Shown here piece after piece: positions 35,896 to 45,765 of a DNA stretch of 64,000 bases; position 1 is the first letter of the stretch, and each line of letters starts with the position of its first letter. The notes below the pieces were generated by a model, which did no database searches, had not been told where the DNA came from, and saw only the letters and a program-made list of their open reading frames with translations. The position numbers and the translations under genes are program-made. The stretch comes from Acanthochromis polyacanthus (lineage: Eukaryota; Chordata; Actinopteri; Pomacentridae), in contig NC_067130.1 of NCBI RefSeq assembly GCF_021347895.1, positions 26,495,817-26,559,816 on the forward strand, in the 5' to 3' direction.

Positions 35896-36050
35896 GTGTT
35901 GATGTAGAGCACTAAAAAAGTATAGTGTACCTGTAATTGATGTAACTGTGTGTATCATAGGTGATGTTTCTTTTGCAGCTGTGTTAACCATTTAGTCGGT
36001 GTTATGCATTTGTTAGCCCACCCAACAAATTTCACCACCAGCCGCCACTG

Positions 36051-36058
36051 ATAATACA
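36051..36058 (+). repeat. hAT target-site duplication, right
   Basis: ATAATACA, exact match to 35121-35128. Confidence 0.9.
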
Positions 36059-36186
36059 TAATAATAATAATACATTTTATTTGTAAGCACCTTTCTTGAC
36101 ACCCAAGGTCACCTTACAGGAAAAACAAATACAACAGAACAGTTAAAAACCATACCAAAAGATTTTTTTAAAAAGACATACAGAGA
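36059..36186 (-). mobile_element. LINE 3'-tail fragment (minus strand), nested
   Basis: TAA repeats followed by ACATTTTATTTGTAAGCACC, CCAAGGTCACCTTACAGG and an A-rich body match the complement of a common teleost LINE tail. Its outer end continues on the far side of the hAT as the A/CAA-rich sequence at 35100-35120, so the hAT landed in the simple-repeat tail of this fragment. The fragment itself interrupts the Tc1-like MITE between GTGGTAAA (35094-35101) and ACTATTTTAGCTGG (about 36190). Confidence 0.6.
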
Positions 36187-36784
36187 GATTAAAAACACTA
36201 TTTTAGCTGGAAACAGCTGATTTTTAATGGAATATCTCCATAGGGGTACAGAGGAACATTTCCAGCAACCATCACTCCTGTGTTCTAATGCTACATTGTG
36301 TTAGCTAATGGTGTTGAAAGGCTAATTGATGATTAGAAAACCCTTGTGCAATTATGTTAGCACATTAATTGAACAATGAGTTTTCATGGAAACCATGAAA
36401 TTTCCTGGGTGACCCCAAACTTTTGAATGGTAGTGTATGTAATATCTCCCATTTAACGTAGCGTATTTTGAAAATACTGTGCTTCCTTTTATTTTAGTTT
36501 AGTTTTAATGGTAAAGAGTTCAGTTGCAGAGGATAGCTCCACTCTTGCAGCAATAGTTTGAGTGTAAAGTGTGTTTTCTGTACATTACTGGAGTTTTCAA
36601 TAATTAGTGGACACTCTTCATGAATATTTATTAATATATACCATAGTTTACGAACAGATGTGCAATGATAAAAGTGTAAGCTAAAAGTGCACATGTATGG
36701 ATATTTATTCTGAATTTCAATGGAGAGGGGGAAGAACAGCCTGTCATGGCTCACTTCAGATCACAGATAATCTCATAGGCTCGT

Positions 36785-36970
36785 GGCACTCTTTTGGATC
36801 GTATGGGTTCAAAGGCAGTGAAGTCCTGTTAAGTGCCTTTCTCAGCAGTGGTTGTTGACCAATGGAAAAAGTGTTATCCTTTCAGTGTCCTCGGGTCTTT
36901 TGTGGATTTAAGCTGCTGACCTTTCAATCAGAACTGCACTCTTTCAGCCTTTAGGCTGTACTACCTGCAA
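36785..36970 (-). mobile_element. Diverged tRNA-derived SINE (family B-like), minus strand
   Basis: GTTAAGTGCCTTTCTCAGCAG (36828-36848) corresponds to the SINE-body phrase GTTAAGTGCCTTGCTCAAGGG, and GGATTTAAGCTGCTGACC (about 36904-36921) to a complemented B box with flank. The order agrees with the 5031-5237 SINE, but similarity is low and the A box is uncertain. Confidence 0.4.
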
Positions 36971-37362
36971 ATTGTATAACAAGCTGTAATTTCTCCTTCT
37001 TAGCTACAGTCATGTCCATATCCCTCAGCAAGTGCTTCATCCTGCCACCGCAGCACTCTCATCTTACCTGCAGGGCTAAATCAATGAATCAAGTGAAAAA
37101 GACGGCAGGTGGGGAGGCAGAGTGCGTGAGATAGACATCGGGAGGAAAACAGAGAATGAGAGGTTAATCCCCACAGTTCAGTATTATTTCATATCTGCTG
37201 CAGAGCACGGTCAATGAAAACCCAGTCAACCTTTTTCTTCAGGCCATCTCAGGACCTATATTGCGGCTTTAGATGTATCCCGTCATTGAAGGTCATTCAT
37301 CTAATGCCTTTACACACATACGTCCCCCGCTGTCAGGGGTTCTTGTACAGCGCTTTCTTGTT
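36971..37362. other. Unassigned non-coding stretch
   Basis: Nothing recognisable. Confidence 0.5.
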
Positions 37363-38070
37363 TTACCTGAGATTGCCTCTATATGCTGTTTGTTCTGCTA
37401 TCATCACCGCAAAAGAGCACATGAGAGCATGGATTGATATGCCACAGTAATTTATTTGTATATTCTTGACAATATACGAGACAATAATCATAATTTTGGC
37501 CCTACACAGCACATAGTCATTATATTTAGCAGTGCATTCACCATACAAACTCATGTCTAAGTGAGTCTGAACTTCCCAATGTGCCCTATTTATCTCTATC
37601 TGAAACATTTCGATCAATTTGTACCCGCTTTCATCAGAAAAACAGCTACCATACTGGTTATTTCCCTCGATAATATTCATTTCCACTTGACCATTAATGA
37701 CACTATAACCAAATTTTCTGAGATTCCACACATTCCATAGGGATCCGTGTGTTGTGGCCCATCTGGTAATGGAATATTAAAGTAATTTTTTGTGAAATAT
37801 TAATAGGATCTTTTAAAGAACTTGCTGAATTTCTGTAGAAATTGACAAATTTCAACACACTGTCGCAGAATTGCTTTATTCCTACTATATAGCAGTGGTT
37901 TAATCTCTGACCTGCTAAAACTTGCTGCAGATGTTTGCCTAAAGAAGCATTGTAGCTGCATATGGTATGAAAATGAGTAACAGTGCAAAGATTTTGGTTT
38001 CATGTTTTGCACGGAACCAAATCTGCAGTCAGGCATTGTGTTCTCTCCAGTCTGACTCATTAACATTACA
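37363..38070 (-). pseudogene. Unidentified coding-like block, minus strand
   Basis: Two neighbouring minus-strand frames, 37731-37363 (122 codons from an alternative start; open further upstream to about 37785) and 38066-37800 (88 codons), are longer and more protein-like than the surrounding frames. The first is rich in Gly, Asn, Tyr and acidic residues, with a Cys-x8-Cys pair (ECTAKYNDYVLC) and no low complexity. The alternate frame just upstream also reads sensibly (PLPDGPQHTDPYGMCG), as if a frameshift near 37740 had split one gene. I recognise no family. It could be a decayed gene, a transposon- or retrovirus-like protein remnant, or chance. No start context, splice sites or LTRs support it. 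Confidence 0.25.
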
Positions 38071-39490
38071 ATAAGTGGCTGACTGTAGCTTATGCAGTCA
38101 CCAGGAAGTAAACTCTTATATATGTGAATATTTCTATATCCATCTTTTCAAAACAGAATCTGCATTGGAGGCAAAATAGTGCAGCAATACACTAGGATTT
38201 ATGAACAGAACTAGTATGCATGTTTGTTTTTTTAGTCTTCTCTGTGCCGACATGTGAGCAAAAGCTTTAAAACATGATTAGTACAAGTAAAGTAGACTGT
38301 TCTCACAGTTGTAGGTATAGTAATGTGTATTGCAGAAGAAAGGGGTTTATAACAACTAAAAATATCTGTGCATGCTCCACAAGCACATGGCAAATGAAAC
38401 TATCAGAATGAAACATCAGCTGAGTGTTAGGGTGTGTATACGTTCTGCAGAATGACATTATGACCGAATACATTTTGCTGTTGTGCTGTTTATTTCACTA
38501 ACTTGTGTCATTTAAACACATGCTTCAAGTCACCCTAGAATTAAAAACTAGCAGTTTTTGGTGCTGTGATGAGGAATTTGGGTTTGTGTAATGCTCTTAA
38601 AACCACAGTGATTTGACGTACATTCCCATATTTTTGGGATAACATTTGGAGATATCCTTATTAATATTGTATCATGAGCTCAATAAAAGCAGCCATCTCC
38701 AGAGAGCATCAACATTTGCTTACTTCGGTTGCTGCTCCACCCTCCTGCGGTGGTTACACTCCACGCGTACCCTGCATAGTGTTTGCTCCTACTTTGGACC
38801 CATGGGGGGGATTTTTTATAACACACTCTGCATGAAGCTACGTATTTCATGCTGATGTGCTTTATTGACGCAGCGGGGAGGATCTCCCAGAATAGACTTG
38901 CATCTCCAAGTTGAACTGCTTTCTTTATTTTGCGATGTGATGCCAGTGTTCCTGACAGAATTCTGCCGAGTGTGTGCATGTGTGTGTGAACGGTGTGTTA
39001 GTGCCATTATGGGGTGACATTTTTTTGCAAGTTTAGAGACAAAATGAAATGGAAGTACTCATAAATGATACAAAACATTTCCCAGGGCAGCAATTCAGCT
39101 CCATTTGAGAAAAAAAAAAAGCGGTTTTGGCATCTGTTACTCATAAAATTATATTAGTTAAGTTTGCTGATGTATGTAGCATGAGTCATTCCACAAACTT
39201 AAAGAGATAAAACAGATGGAATTAAATAAAGAAGCATAAAAGACACGCATAAAACTAAAGATTGTTTTAGGAGGAAAACATGACCCAGAAAGACAAGATG
39301 GTTCAGGAGGCTTGTAAACTACAACTAGAAAAGTGTGTTGATGGCACTGATTGTATGTCTTGAGACTAGAAACCGTTAAAGTCTTTCTCTGCTGTCATGT
39401 AGATCTCTAAAAATACACTGAAGGGTAATTTAACTTTATGTTTTCCACTACAACCTCCTTTTGTGTAATACAACTTTGCTTTTCACATCC
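38071..39490. other. Unassigned non-coding stretch
   Basis: No gene or recognised element seen. Short A-run at 39110-39120. Confidence 0.5.
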
Positions 39491-39492
39491 GC

Positions 39493-40080
39493 TTGTTAAA
39501 AACAACTCGAATTTTTTGTGATGATGGAGGCGACATCTCCATAACCATCAACAGACACGCACTCGACAACCCAACACTGATGAGGCCAACCTCATGGGAG
39601 GCAGTGAGGAAAAGACCTCACTGCAAATCTAGAGCTTGCAGCGGAGGTTTTGAATGGAAGTCCGTGCGGAATAAAGTAAAATCCTGGGTCAACAGCATCA
39701 AAATCCAGGCAGCAGCCAACAGCATACTGAACTTAGACACTTGGAAATACTTGGCACCCATCTGCGCAAAGATGACAGCTCAGTTAAACATGTCAAAACA
39801 AGCCTGGCTTCATCTGCCATGACAAAACTCAACATCATGGGGAGAAGTAAAAACATCAGCTTCACTCTTAAGATAAAGCTGTTCAAGCTGATTCCTTTGT
39901 GAGAGCTGGATGCAGAGACTGAAAGATGGATCCAATTGTTCGATAACCAGCACACAAGAACAGTGGGCAGCAAAAAAAATTCAAGTCTGACTACTGTGCA
40001 GCACCACAAGTCATGACTCATGACTAGCCAAGACCATCGTCAGGGGCACAGTAGAACAAGTGTCAAAGAGCTTGACAACG
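39493..40080 (+). pseudogene. LINE reverse-transcriptase C-terminal remnant
   Basis: Two plus-strand frames join as one degraded protein. The first (to 39750) contains SWVNSIKIQAAANS and KYL. The second (from 39771) reads DDSSVKHVKTSLASSAMTKL, then NIMGRSKNISFTLKIKLFK, a stop at about 39900, then ELDAETERWIQLFDN. This is the KYLG...KDGSS...AMARL...SISF..K..L...TLTAETERRIQAFE pattern of the C-terminal reverse-transcriptase region in one group of animal LINEs. A missing base near 39752 separates KYL from HLRKDD. The catalytic YADD region and endonuclease are not found. A LINE-type 3' tail in the same orientation occurs at 40530-40600. Confidence 0.75.
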
Positions 40081-40419
40081 CAACATTTGTTTCAATAATA
40101 TTAAAGAATGACTTAGCATGACGGATGCCCCTTACTCCCCTCTCTCCAATATGGCAGCCCTACGATGCCAGATAAGAGATCACTACCAGTACTAGCTACT
40201 TTTTGCAACAAACGTTTGGTGAAATAGAAGATGTCCCTACAAATCTAGAATGTTCACAGTTACAGCCATATTGTTTGAAAACTTTATTCCTAAAATATGT
40301 TGCCTTTTTTAGGTAAGACACACTCTTTAGGTTAGTTTGGGTGGTTACAGTGTCTGTCCAAATGCAACAGATATGTTGTTAATATTCACATGGCAGCATT
40401 TGATAATACCATAGTGTAG

Positions 40420-40600
40420 CAATACTGTATTTATTCATTTTTCATTCTTCATTCTTGTATATATTGTATATGTTATTGTTATAATTATTATCTTTACTGT
40501 ACATATGGTTAGTGCTGCTCTGAAAGATTTTGCTGCTGTAACACTGGAAATTCCCCCCGACGACAGGAGTAATACAGGACTATCTCTTATGTCTCTCATC
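40420..40600 (+). mobile_element. LINE 3'-tail fragment (plus strand)
   Basis: TATATTGTATATG sequence followed by TGCTGCTGTAACACTGGAAA and TTCC...AGGAGTAATACAGGA resembles a common fish LINE 3' end (CTGCTGTAACACTG, then AATTTCCCC...GGGACTAATAAAGGA). It may be the end of the element whose reverse-transcriptase remnant lies 0.4 kb upstream, or an independent insertion. Confidence 0.5.
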
Positions 40601-41879
40601 ATTTACACAGAAATTGCACATAAATTTTGTTCCAACTGGTACAATGGATGACGAGAGAGGATGAAAGGAAAAATGGACAAAATCATGAAGTATTTTTATA
40701 TATAATGCGTGCTTAAAGGGTTCAGTACTAGGAAACTAAACCAACCATGTCAACCATCGTGTTATTATTGTGTATTAAAGACTACAAAGGAGAGAGAGCA
40801 GGAAACACTTAATATCGTAGGTGATATGTTCCCAAAATAATAAAGTATAGGTATATACTATAATATTAGAGTACATATATTAGATAATATTGGATTTTGG
40901 AGGCTTAACAATGTCACAGAACATGCTTCAATAATTTACAACCTGCATTTTTGCTTTCTGTTATTATCCTGACATCTTTAGAAATATAATGTGTTCACAT
41001 ATCTTCTGGGTTCCTCATTAGGCATTAAAGACCATATACTGTATGTTATATACAACATTTTTTCAAAAATCTACAGTAAATTATTGTTATTTTCTTATTT
41101 CATTTAGTAGTTTTTTTTTTAAACTTAACTATGATAATGATGAGGTATGTAGGCAGGAACACATTGCAAGCCATAACTGTTCTCGTATTTTTCCTCTTAA
41201 ACTTTAATTTTGGTTGACTAGTACCTCCCATAGGTACCCAGTTTGCACAAAAATGACAAAATCTAGTATTATACATTTCCATTTGTCTAGAATGCCCAGT
41301 TGTCATTCCATTGTTCATTGCAGTCTTGTTTTTTTCCTCTGTACCTTCGTTTGAGGAGCCGTTGGAACTTGGCAGAATTTTATTAGTACCTGATTCATTC
41401 AGCAAAATTAAAATATAATCACAGGCTGTTTCATAAAGTGTTACTTTAACAGCAAGTGAAGGTTGATTTTAACAGGCCTGTTCTTCTGTGTTCACCACTC
41501 TCCACGGGCAGAATAAAAAACTATTTTTTTTGTGATCAAAGAGTGCTTTTCAGCGAAACATAAAATGTTCTCTTGGAAACTATCCTTGGAGTGAAAGTCT
41601 GATAGAGATGAATTTGTCGAATGTAGGGACAAAGCTGCTTTTTTCTTCTGTGGGTGTCTCTAGTTTCTTCCTCCCCACTGCAGTCGTTAAACATTGTCTA
41701 CCTGACATTCTACTTCACACTGTTTCATTTGATGAAACAGAGTGATGTCATTGTTATATTGAATACCCACTTGTTAAGATTCACATCTCTGTTACAAAAA
41801 GACCTGAAAGGTGTTGAAAAGATGCTCTGTCATGTATTTGCTGAATAAAAAGTCGCTTTTGAACTATTTTCTTTTCCAG
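40601..41879. other. Unassigned AT-rich stretch
   Basis: Nothing recognisable. Confidence 0.5.
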
Positions 41880-41967
41880 CACCAACGTGTGGTCCAATGT
41901 GTCGCTGAATGTGCAGGCACTTATTGAGAAATGTCCTTCAAGAGACTCTTTTGTGATATCAGCTCAG
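41880..41967 (+). other. Candidate exon, open in one frame (88 bp)
   Basis: TTTTCTTTTCCAG ends at 41879 and GCTCAG/GTAAAG marks a donor at 41968. After one leading base the segment is open for all 29 codons (TNVWSNVSLNV, then QALIEKCPSRDSFVISAQ) and ends on a codon boundary. I recognise no domain. A segment this short, open in one frame between acceptable splice sites, can arise by chance. Confidence 0.2.
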
Positions 41968-42055
41968 GTAAAGAGTGGGTGCAGTTCGTCGCAATCTTGC
42001 ATAGCAAATAGCCAAGTTGTTAAGGTAAATCAGTAGAAAAATAAAATAAGTTATG

Positions 42056-42200
42056 TTGGTGCTAGAAGACAAGACAGGGGATCGCCAGAGTCAGAGGGAT
42101 TCATCTTCCTGGGATTCTCAACATCTGTGCAAATTTTCATGTCAATTACTGGATGGCAGTCCAATCAAAAATTGGAAAGATTTCAATGTGGGCCCTTCTT
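42056..42200 (+). repeat. Interspersed-repeat fragment (ATTCATCTTCCTGGGA type)
   Basis: AGGGGATCGCCAGAGTCA, GGATTCATCTTCCTGGGA, TGTGCAAATTTTCATG and AATTGGAAAGATTTCAATGT follow the order of a common teleost intergenic repeat (GGATCACCAAAGTCA ... ATTCATCCTCTGGG ... GTACAAAATTTCATGGCAATC ... GAGATATTTCAGTCTGG). The class is not determined. Confidence 0.45.
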
Positions 42201-42569
42201 ATGTGGTCTGAGGGCTACTGGATGATCAGTGTAGAAGAAAAAATATCATAGAAAGCATGTTTCAGGGTGATTCTTTATCAGAATCGATGTATGTTAAGCG
42301 ACTGTGGTAACTCAGGAAGTTGAGTGACTGTAATATAGGGTACAATAGCTCTACATAGTGTACTGATGCGTTTACAGAATGTTGGAGACAAGAGACAGCT
42401 GTTTGTTTCCAAACTGAGGATGCTGACAGTAATCTTCTTTTTTCTGGATGCATTGCCATGATCATTCCACATGTATAGTGTTGTAACTCTGACAGTAATC
42501 AAAGACATCTTTTGGTTGTTAGATTTTTTGCTCTGTGTTTGTAATTCATAAGGTCTGTACCTTCTTATG

Positions 42570-42634
42570 CTGAGCACTGTGAGATGACATATGAAGCGAA
42601 TTTGCGCTATATAGATAAAATCGAACTGAATTGT
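42570..42634 (+). mobile_element. LINE 3'-tail fragment (plus strand)
   Basis: GCACTGTGAGATGACATATG followed by GAATTTGCGCTATATAGATAAAATCGAACTGAATTG-type sequence is the familiar end of teleost LINEs (TTGGCGCTATATAAATAAAATTGAATTG). Only the terminal part is seen. Minus-strand frames across this region, up to 136 codons, are antisense by-products. Confidence 0.65.
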
Positions 42635-42799
42635 GGATGGTCTTTGCAAAAAGCTTGTGTCATTTTTATCCAGTTTGTAGGGAAGCAAAGTTCAAGAAAT
42701 TCAGAGTTTTTTAAGCGACAATAAGGTGGTAGCGTGTCATTTTTTGTGTGTTTGTTGGGGCATTCTGTCTCATTTAAATCACCTTAATCTGCGATCACA

Positions 42800-43150
42800 G
42801 GGCAAGAATCACTGTTGTGGACATGTATGAGGTGGCTGAAGCTTTCCATAAAAAGGAACCTTTTAATTTGAGACATTCACAAGAGGAAATGGTACTTTTT
42901 ACAGGAGCACTGGGAGAAGAACAAAATGCGGAAGTTTCCGCTGTTGAGGGATTGGAGATTTTGTGGTTAGCCTGACTGAAAACAATATGAAAGTTTCCCA
43001 TAAAGCTGTCAAATGACATCCATTCTCCATTCTAGTTGATGTCGAGACCAAAAAGTTGGTACTTTCAATAGGTGCAACTGATTTGCTTGAAGTGCAACTA
43101 AAAGATGTTGAGCTGAGTTCTTTCAGATCAATGTGGTTCCCTGAGCTCAA
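42800..43150 (+). pseudogene. Unidentified coding-like block, plus strand
   Basis: Frame 42808-42978 reads ITVVDMYEVAEAFHKKEPF, then EEMVLFTGALGEEQNAEV and SAVEGLEILWLA before a stop. Another frame from 42957 to about 43150 reads DFVVSLTENNMKVSHKAVK, one stop, then HPFSILVDVETKKLVLSIGA and TDLLEVQLKDVELSSFRSMW. The second peptide has the alternating hydrophobic/charged pattern of beta strands and spans about 65 codons with a single stop. I do not recognise the family. It could be a processed pseudogene, part of a transposon protein, or chance. The antisense frames here look less protein-like. Confidence 0.25.
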
Positions 43151-45093
43151 TTCAAAAATACGTGAAGTACTACAATACTCCCACTCTCAGTGTTAACCTC
43201 CAGGTGCATATGTGAGTCAGTGTTTTCTTCAGTAAACTCCGGTGAGAACCAAGAAAGTAACAAACGCTTCTTGCCAAAACACAATACAGACTCAGCACAC
43301 GTTCTTCTTCGGATTGATGGTTGGTTTATTTTTATCCCTTTGTCAATCTTTTTATGATACACTAATAATTCCACCAACAACTTCACTTGTATGACAGTTT
43401 TTACTTTTCTTTATGTTTGGTTTTTTGAGTTTAATGAAAAGAACACATTAATTAAATAAATGAGACAACAGTGATTCTAGAAAAGGCAGAATTACAGCAA
43501 AAAATAACAGCAAACTATAGTTGGTAAAAGTTAATACTGCCAGTAAAACAATATGATGAGGATTTAAGATAATACAAAAACAAGAGAAGAGCAAATAAAA
43601 TTATGTGGTATTTGTATTCTGATATTATTTAGACAGCACATATTGCAATGCTCACCTTCTTGAGTTAGTTAAACCCCTAAAAACATTACATATTTAGCAT
43701 GAGCCGGTGGATATTTTCTGGATGTCAAGTTAAGGCTTCACTCAGCGGAAACCATGAAGACAAGACTTTCTGTCTGTCTGTCTTAGTGTGGGTGTTTGCG
43801 TGTCTATAAATGATTAAATGTGTGGTTTTGTGCTTCTGTTTGCTGGTCCTGACGTTTCCCAGTGTGACTCCTCGCTCACAGTCTCGCTTGGCTTCTTCAG
43901 CGATGCGGCTGATAGCTGCCTCTGAGAAAGGCTGTTTGGACATTTTGCAGACGGGTACACTGTTTAACGACGAGCATTAATGCGATTGATGGTACGCAGT
44001 GATATGTCAGGCCTTTGTGGGAAAGTTGACACAGTTATCTGAGCCTCGAGATGCTGCCTTTCTTCTGTGTGCCACTTGCTGTAGTGCTGTTGATAGTGTT
44101 TCTTTTCTATCAGATCAATAGTTCCCATGAGGATCAGAATATGCACCAAACCTCAAAACCTTTGAACTACTCAGTTTTCATTGCCTTTGTTTATATTAGG
44201 ACTTTGTAGAGACAGAGAAGGAACACTGTACATTGTGTGTGTGTGTATGGGGTGTTTAACTCTCTAACGGTGTAACCCAGAGACCTTGGAAATATACTCT
44301 CTGTCATATCTAACAGGGACCTAATTCTGTCATTGCATTTTCTTATGACTTTGTCAGTTATTTTTTCCTTAGTGAATTCAGATGTTTGATTTCTGTTTTG
44401 GTTCTTCTGAATGCTTTTGACAATATATCAATATACCCACTGGGTGTTTTAATAGATATAGTTATTTACTCAGTTTGTGTTTTCCATTGGTCCTAATTTG
44501 AAGTAGCACATTCTATTAGCGCAGTAGGGACATTCCTTCCATCAATTTGAAGGTGACAGATTTAGATTTTCTCAGAAGATGATGTTTAAAATCACTTAAT
44601 TTAGTGAGTAGCATGCAGTTGTGGCATGATCAGGGCAAGATATGAGTTTGAGGAAAAAGCACAAATTATTTCTGAGGCTGCTAAAAGAAAAGGGTTTAAA
44701 AGGAAACACTTTTAATGAAGTTTCATCTTGTTTCTGAGAGATCCAAAATGTGTTTGGCTGTAATCTAGCTGCTGTATATCTCCATATAATATATGGATGG
44801 ATCAAAATTGGACAGATTTGATGGTGGTGATAAACTTTTGAGACGCATAAATAGAAGACAAATAATGTTTGCCTGAGATTAATGGAAATTAAATTACACT
44901 AGAATCAAAAGATGGTGAATAAGCCTTTAAATCGATGTGGATTAGACATGGAATAAAAGCTGCAATATTTTTGTTTTACACATCATGTAAATTAACTATA
45001 ATTATTCTGATGGCACTAACTACATACCTAATGGTGATCTGAGAGAAAATGAACTAAATAAGTTAATATTTTGATCTCATGTTTGAGACATAA
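43151..45093. other. Unassigned non-coding stretch
   Basis: No gene or recognised repeat. Minor GT run at 44236-44247. Confidence 0.5.
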
Positions 45094-45190
45094 ATTATGA
45101 CTACTATCACCACTGCCTCCACCACCACTACTACTATTACTACTATTACGATATTAATAATAATAAGAATTATTATTATTAGTAGTAGTA
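45094..45190. repeat. Trinucleotide microsatellite (ACT/ACC)n, (TAA/TTA)n, (GTA)n
   Basis: ACT, ACC and ATT triplets pass into AATAAT and TTATTA and then AGTAGTAGTA. The Thr/Ile-rich frame across it is an artefact. Confidence 0.9.
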
Positions 45191-45589
45191 TATTTCACAT
45201 TATTTCACCTATAGGGGAAACCAATTTGGGTATCAATGTTCTAGTGGGTACACAAAATTGGCATTTTGTTCTTCTATTTGAACAATTTTTTTCAAATAGT
45301 ATAGGCAAAATGTTAATCTGGGTCATGAATATTTGAGTATTGCAAAGAGCCGGAGCAAAACTTCTAAGGTCTTGCAAAGTGTTGCCTTCCAAAAAAAGAA
45401 TGGAAACAGTAAATTTGGAGGGAAAAAAAAATGTCCCAGCTTTTGCAAAAAGAAGTTTTTAAGCTTGCTGGACATGAGAAATAACACAGAAATAGACAGA
45501 TTTGTGTCAAATAAGGGAACACAGACTCATTGCCTTTGCTGTTCGCAGACCAATCATGCTTACTTTGGCGTGTAGTTACCCACCATCAT

Positions 45590-45765
45590 TCTGAGGCTGG
45601 AAAAAAACTATGTTTATCTGAAGCAGACACTGGAGAAATGACAGAAAGTGTGGGGAGACAGACAGGAGAATGACAGGTAGCAAAAGCTAGAATCAAACCG
45701 TGGATGCTGTCATCAAAATATATGGTATGTGTCTAAATCTTAACCATTAGACCTCCCAATGCCCC
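45590..45765 (-). mobile_element. tRNA-derived SINE (family A), minus strand
   Basis: On the minus strand the head starts near 45765 (GGCATTGGGAGGTCTAATGG, with A box over 45753-45741) and has a B box GGTTTGATTCTAG (complement of 45699-45687). The body is the complement of GGAGAATGACAGGTAGC and GGGGAGACAGACAGG, ending near 45597 in A-rich sequence. It belongs with the plus-strand copies at 13553 and 13825: same head type and CATGTCATTC...CTGTCTGTCTCC body. Confidence 0.65.

Larger units (their letters stand above)
35129..36050 (+). mobile_element. Internally deleted hAT element (922 bp)
   Basis: Starts CAGGGACGGCTGGT and ends ACCAGCCGCCACTG, whose complement CAGTGGCGGCTGGT agrees with the start at 12 of 14 positions. 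It is flanked by perfect 8-bp duplications ATAATACA. CAGTGGCGGCTGGT ends are known from a teleost hAT group. A 38-codon remnant of the transposase start lies at 35461-35577 and the rest of the gene is deleted. A long GT/GCGT/GAGT microsatellite fills 35761-35895. It cannot move without a helper. Intact duplications suggest a relatively recent insertion compared with its hosts. Confidence 0.9.
34976..36435. mobile_element. Tc1-like MITE, interrupted by nested LINE tail and hAT
   Basis: The left end CTACCGTTCAAAGGTTTGGG (from 34978) and the right end CCCAAACTTTTGAATGGTAG (to 36433) are inverted repeats with a few mismatches. They are flanked by TA at 34974-34975 and 36436-36437, the Tc1/mariner target. 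The sequence matches a salmonid/percomorph Tc1-like family in its 5' end (left part 34976-35099; AATGGAATATCTCCATAGGG and AACCCTTGTGCAATTATG in the right part, 36187-36435). Transposase is deleted, leaving a MITE of about 370 bp. The middle, 35100-36186, is younger inserted DNA (LINE tail with hAT inside). Confidence 0.8.

Noticed and set aside
35672..35991. His/Thr/Arg-repeat and Cys/Val-repeat proteins
   Set aside because: Pure translations of the GT/GCGT microsatellite; the same applies at 7686-8107, 53352-53572 and 62360-62569.
42278..42688. 136-codon minus-strand protein, the second longest frame in the window
   Set aside because: It lies antisense to a plus-strand LINE tail (42570-42634) and has no recognisable domain.
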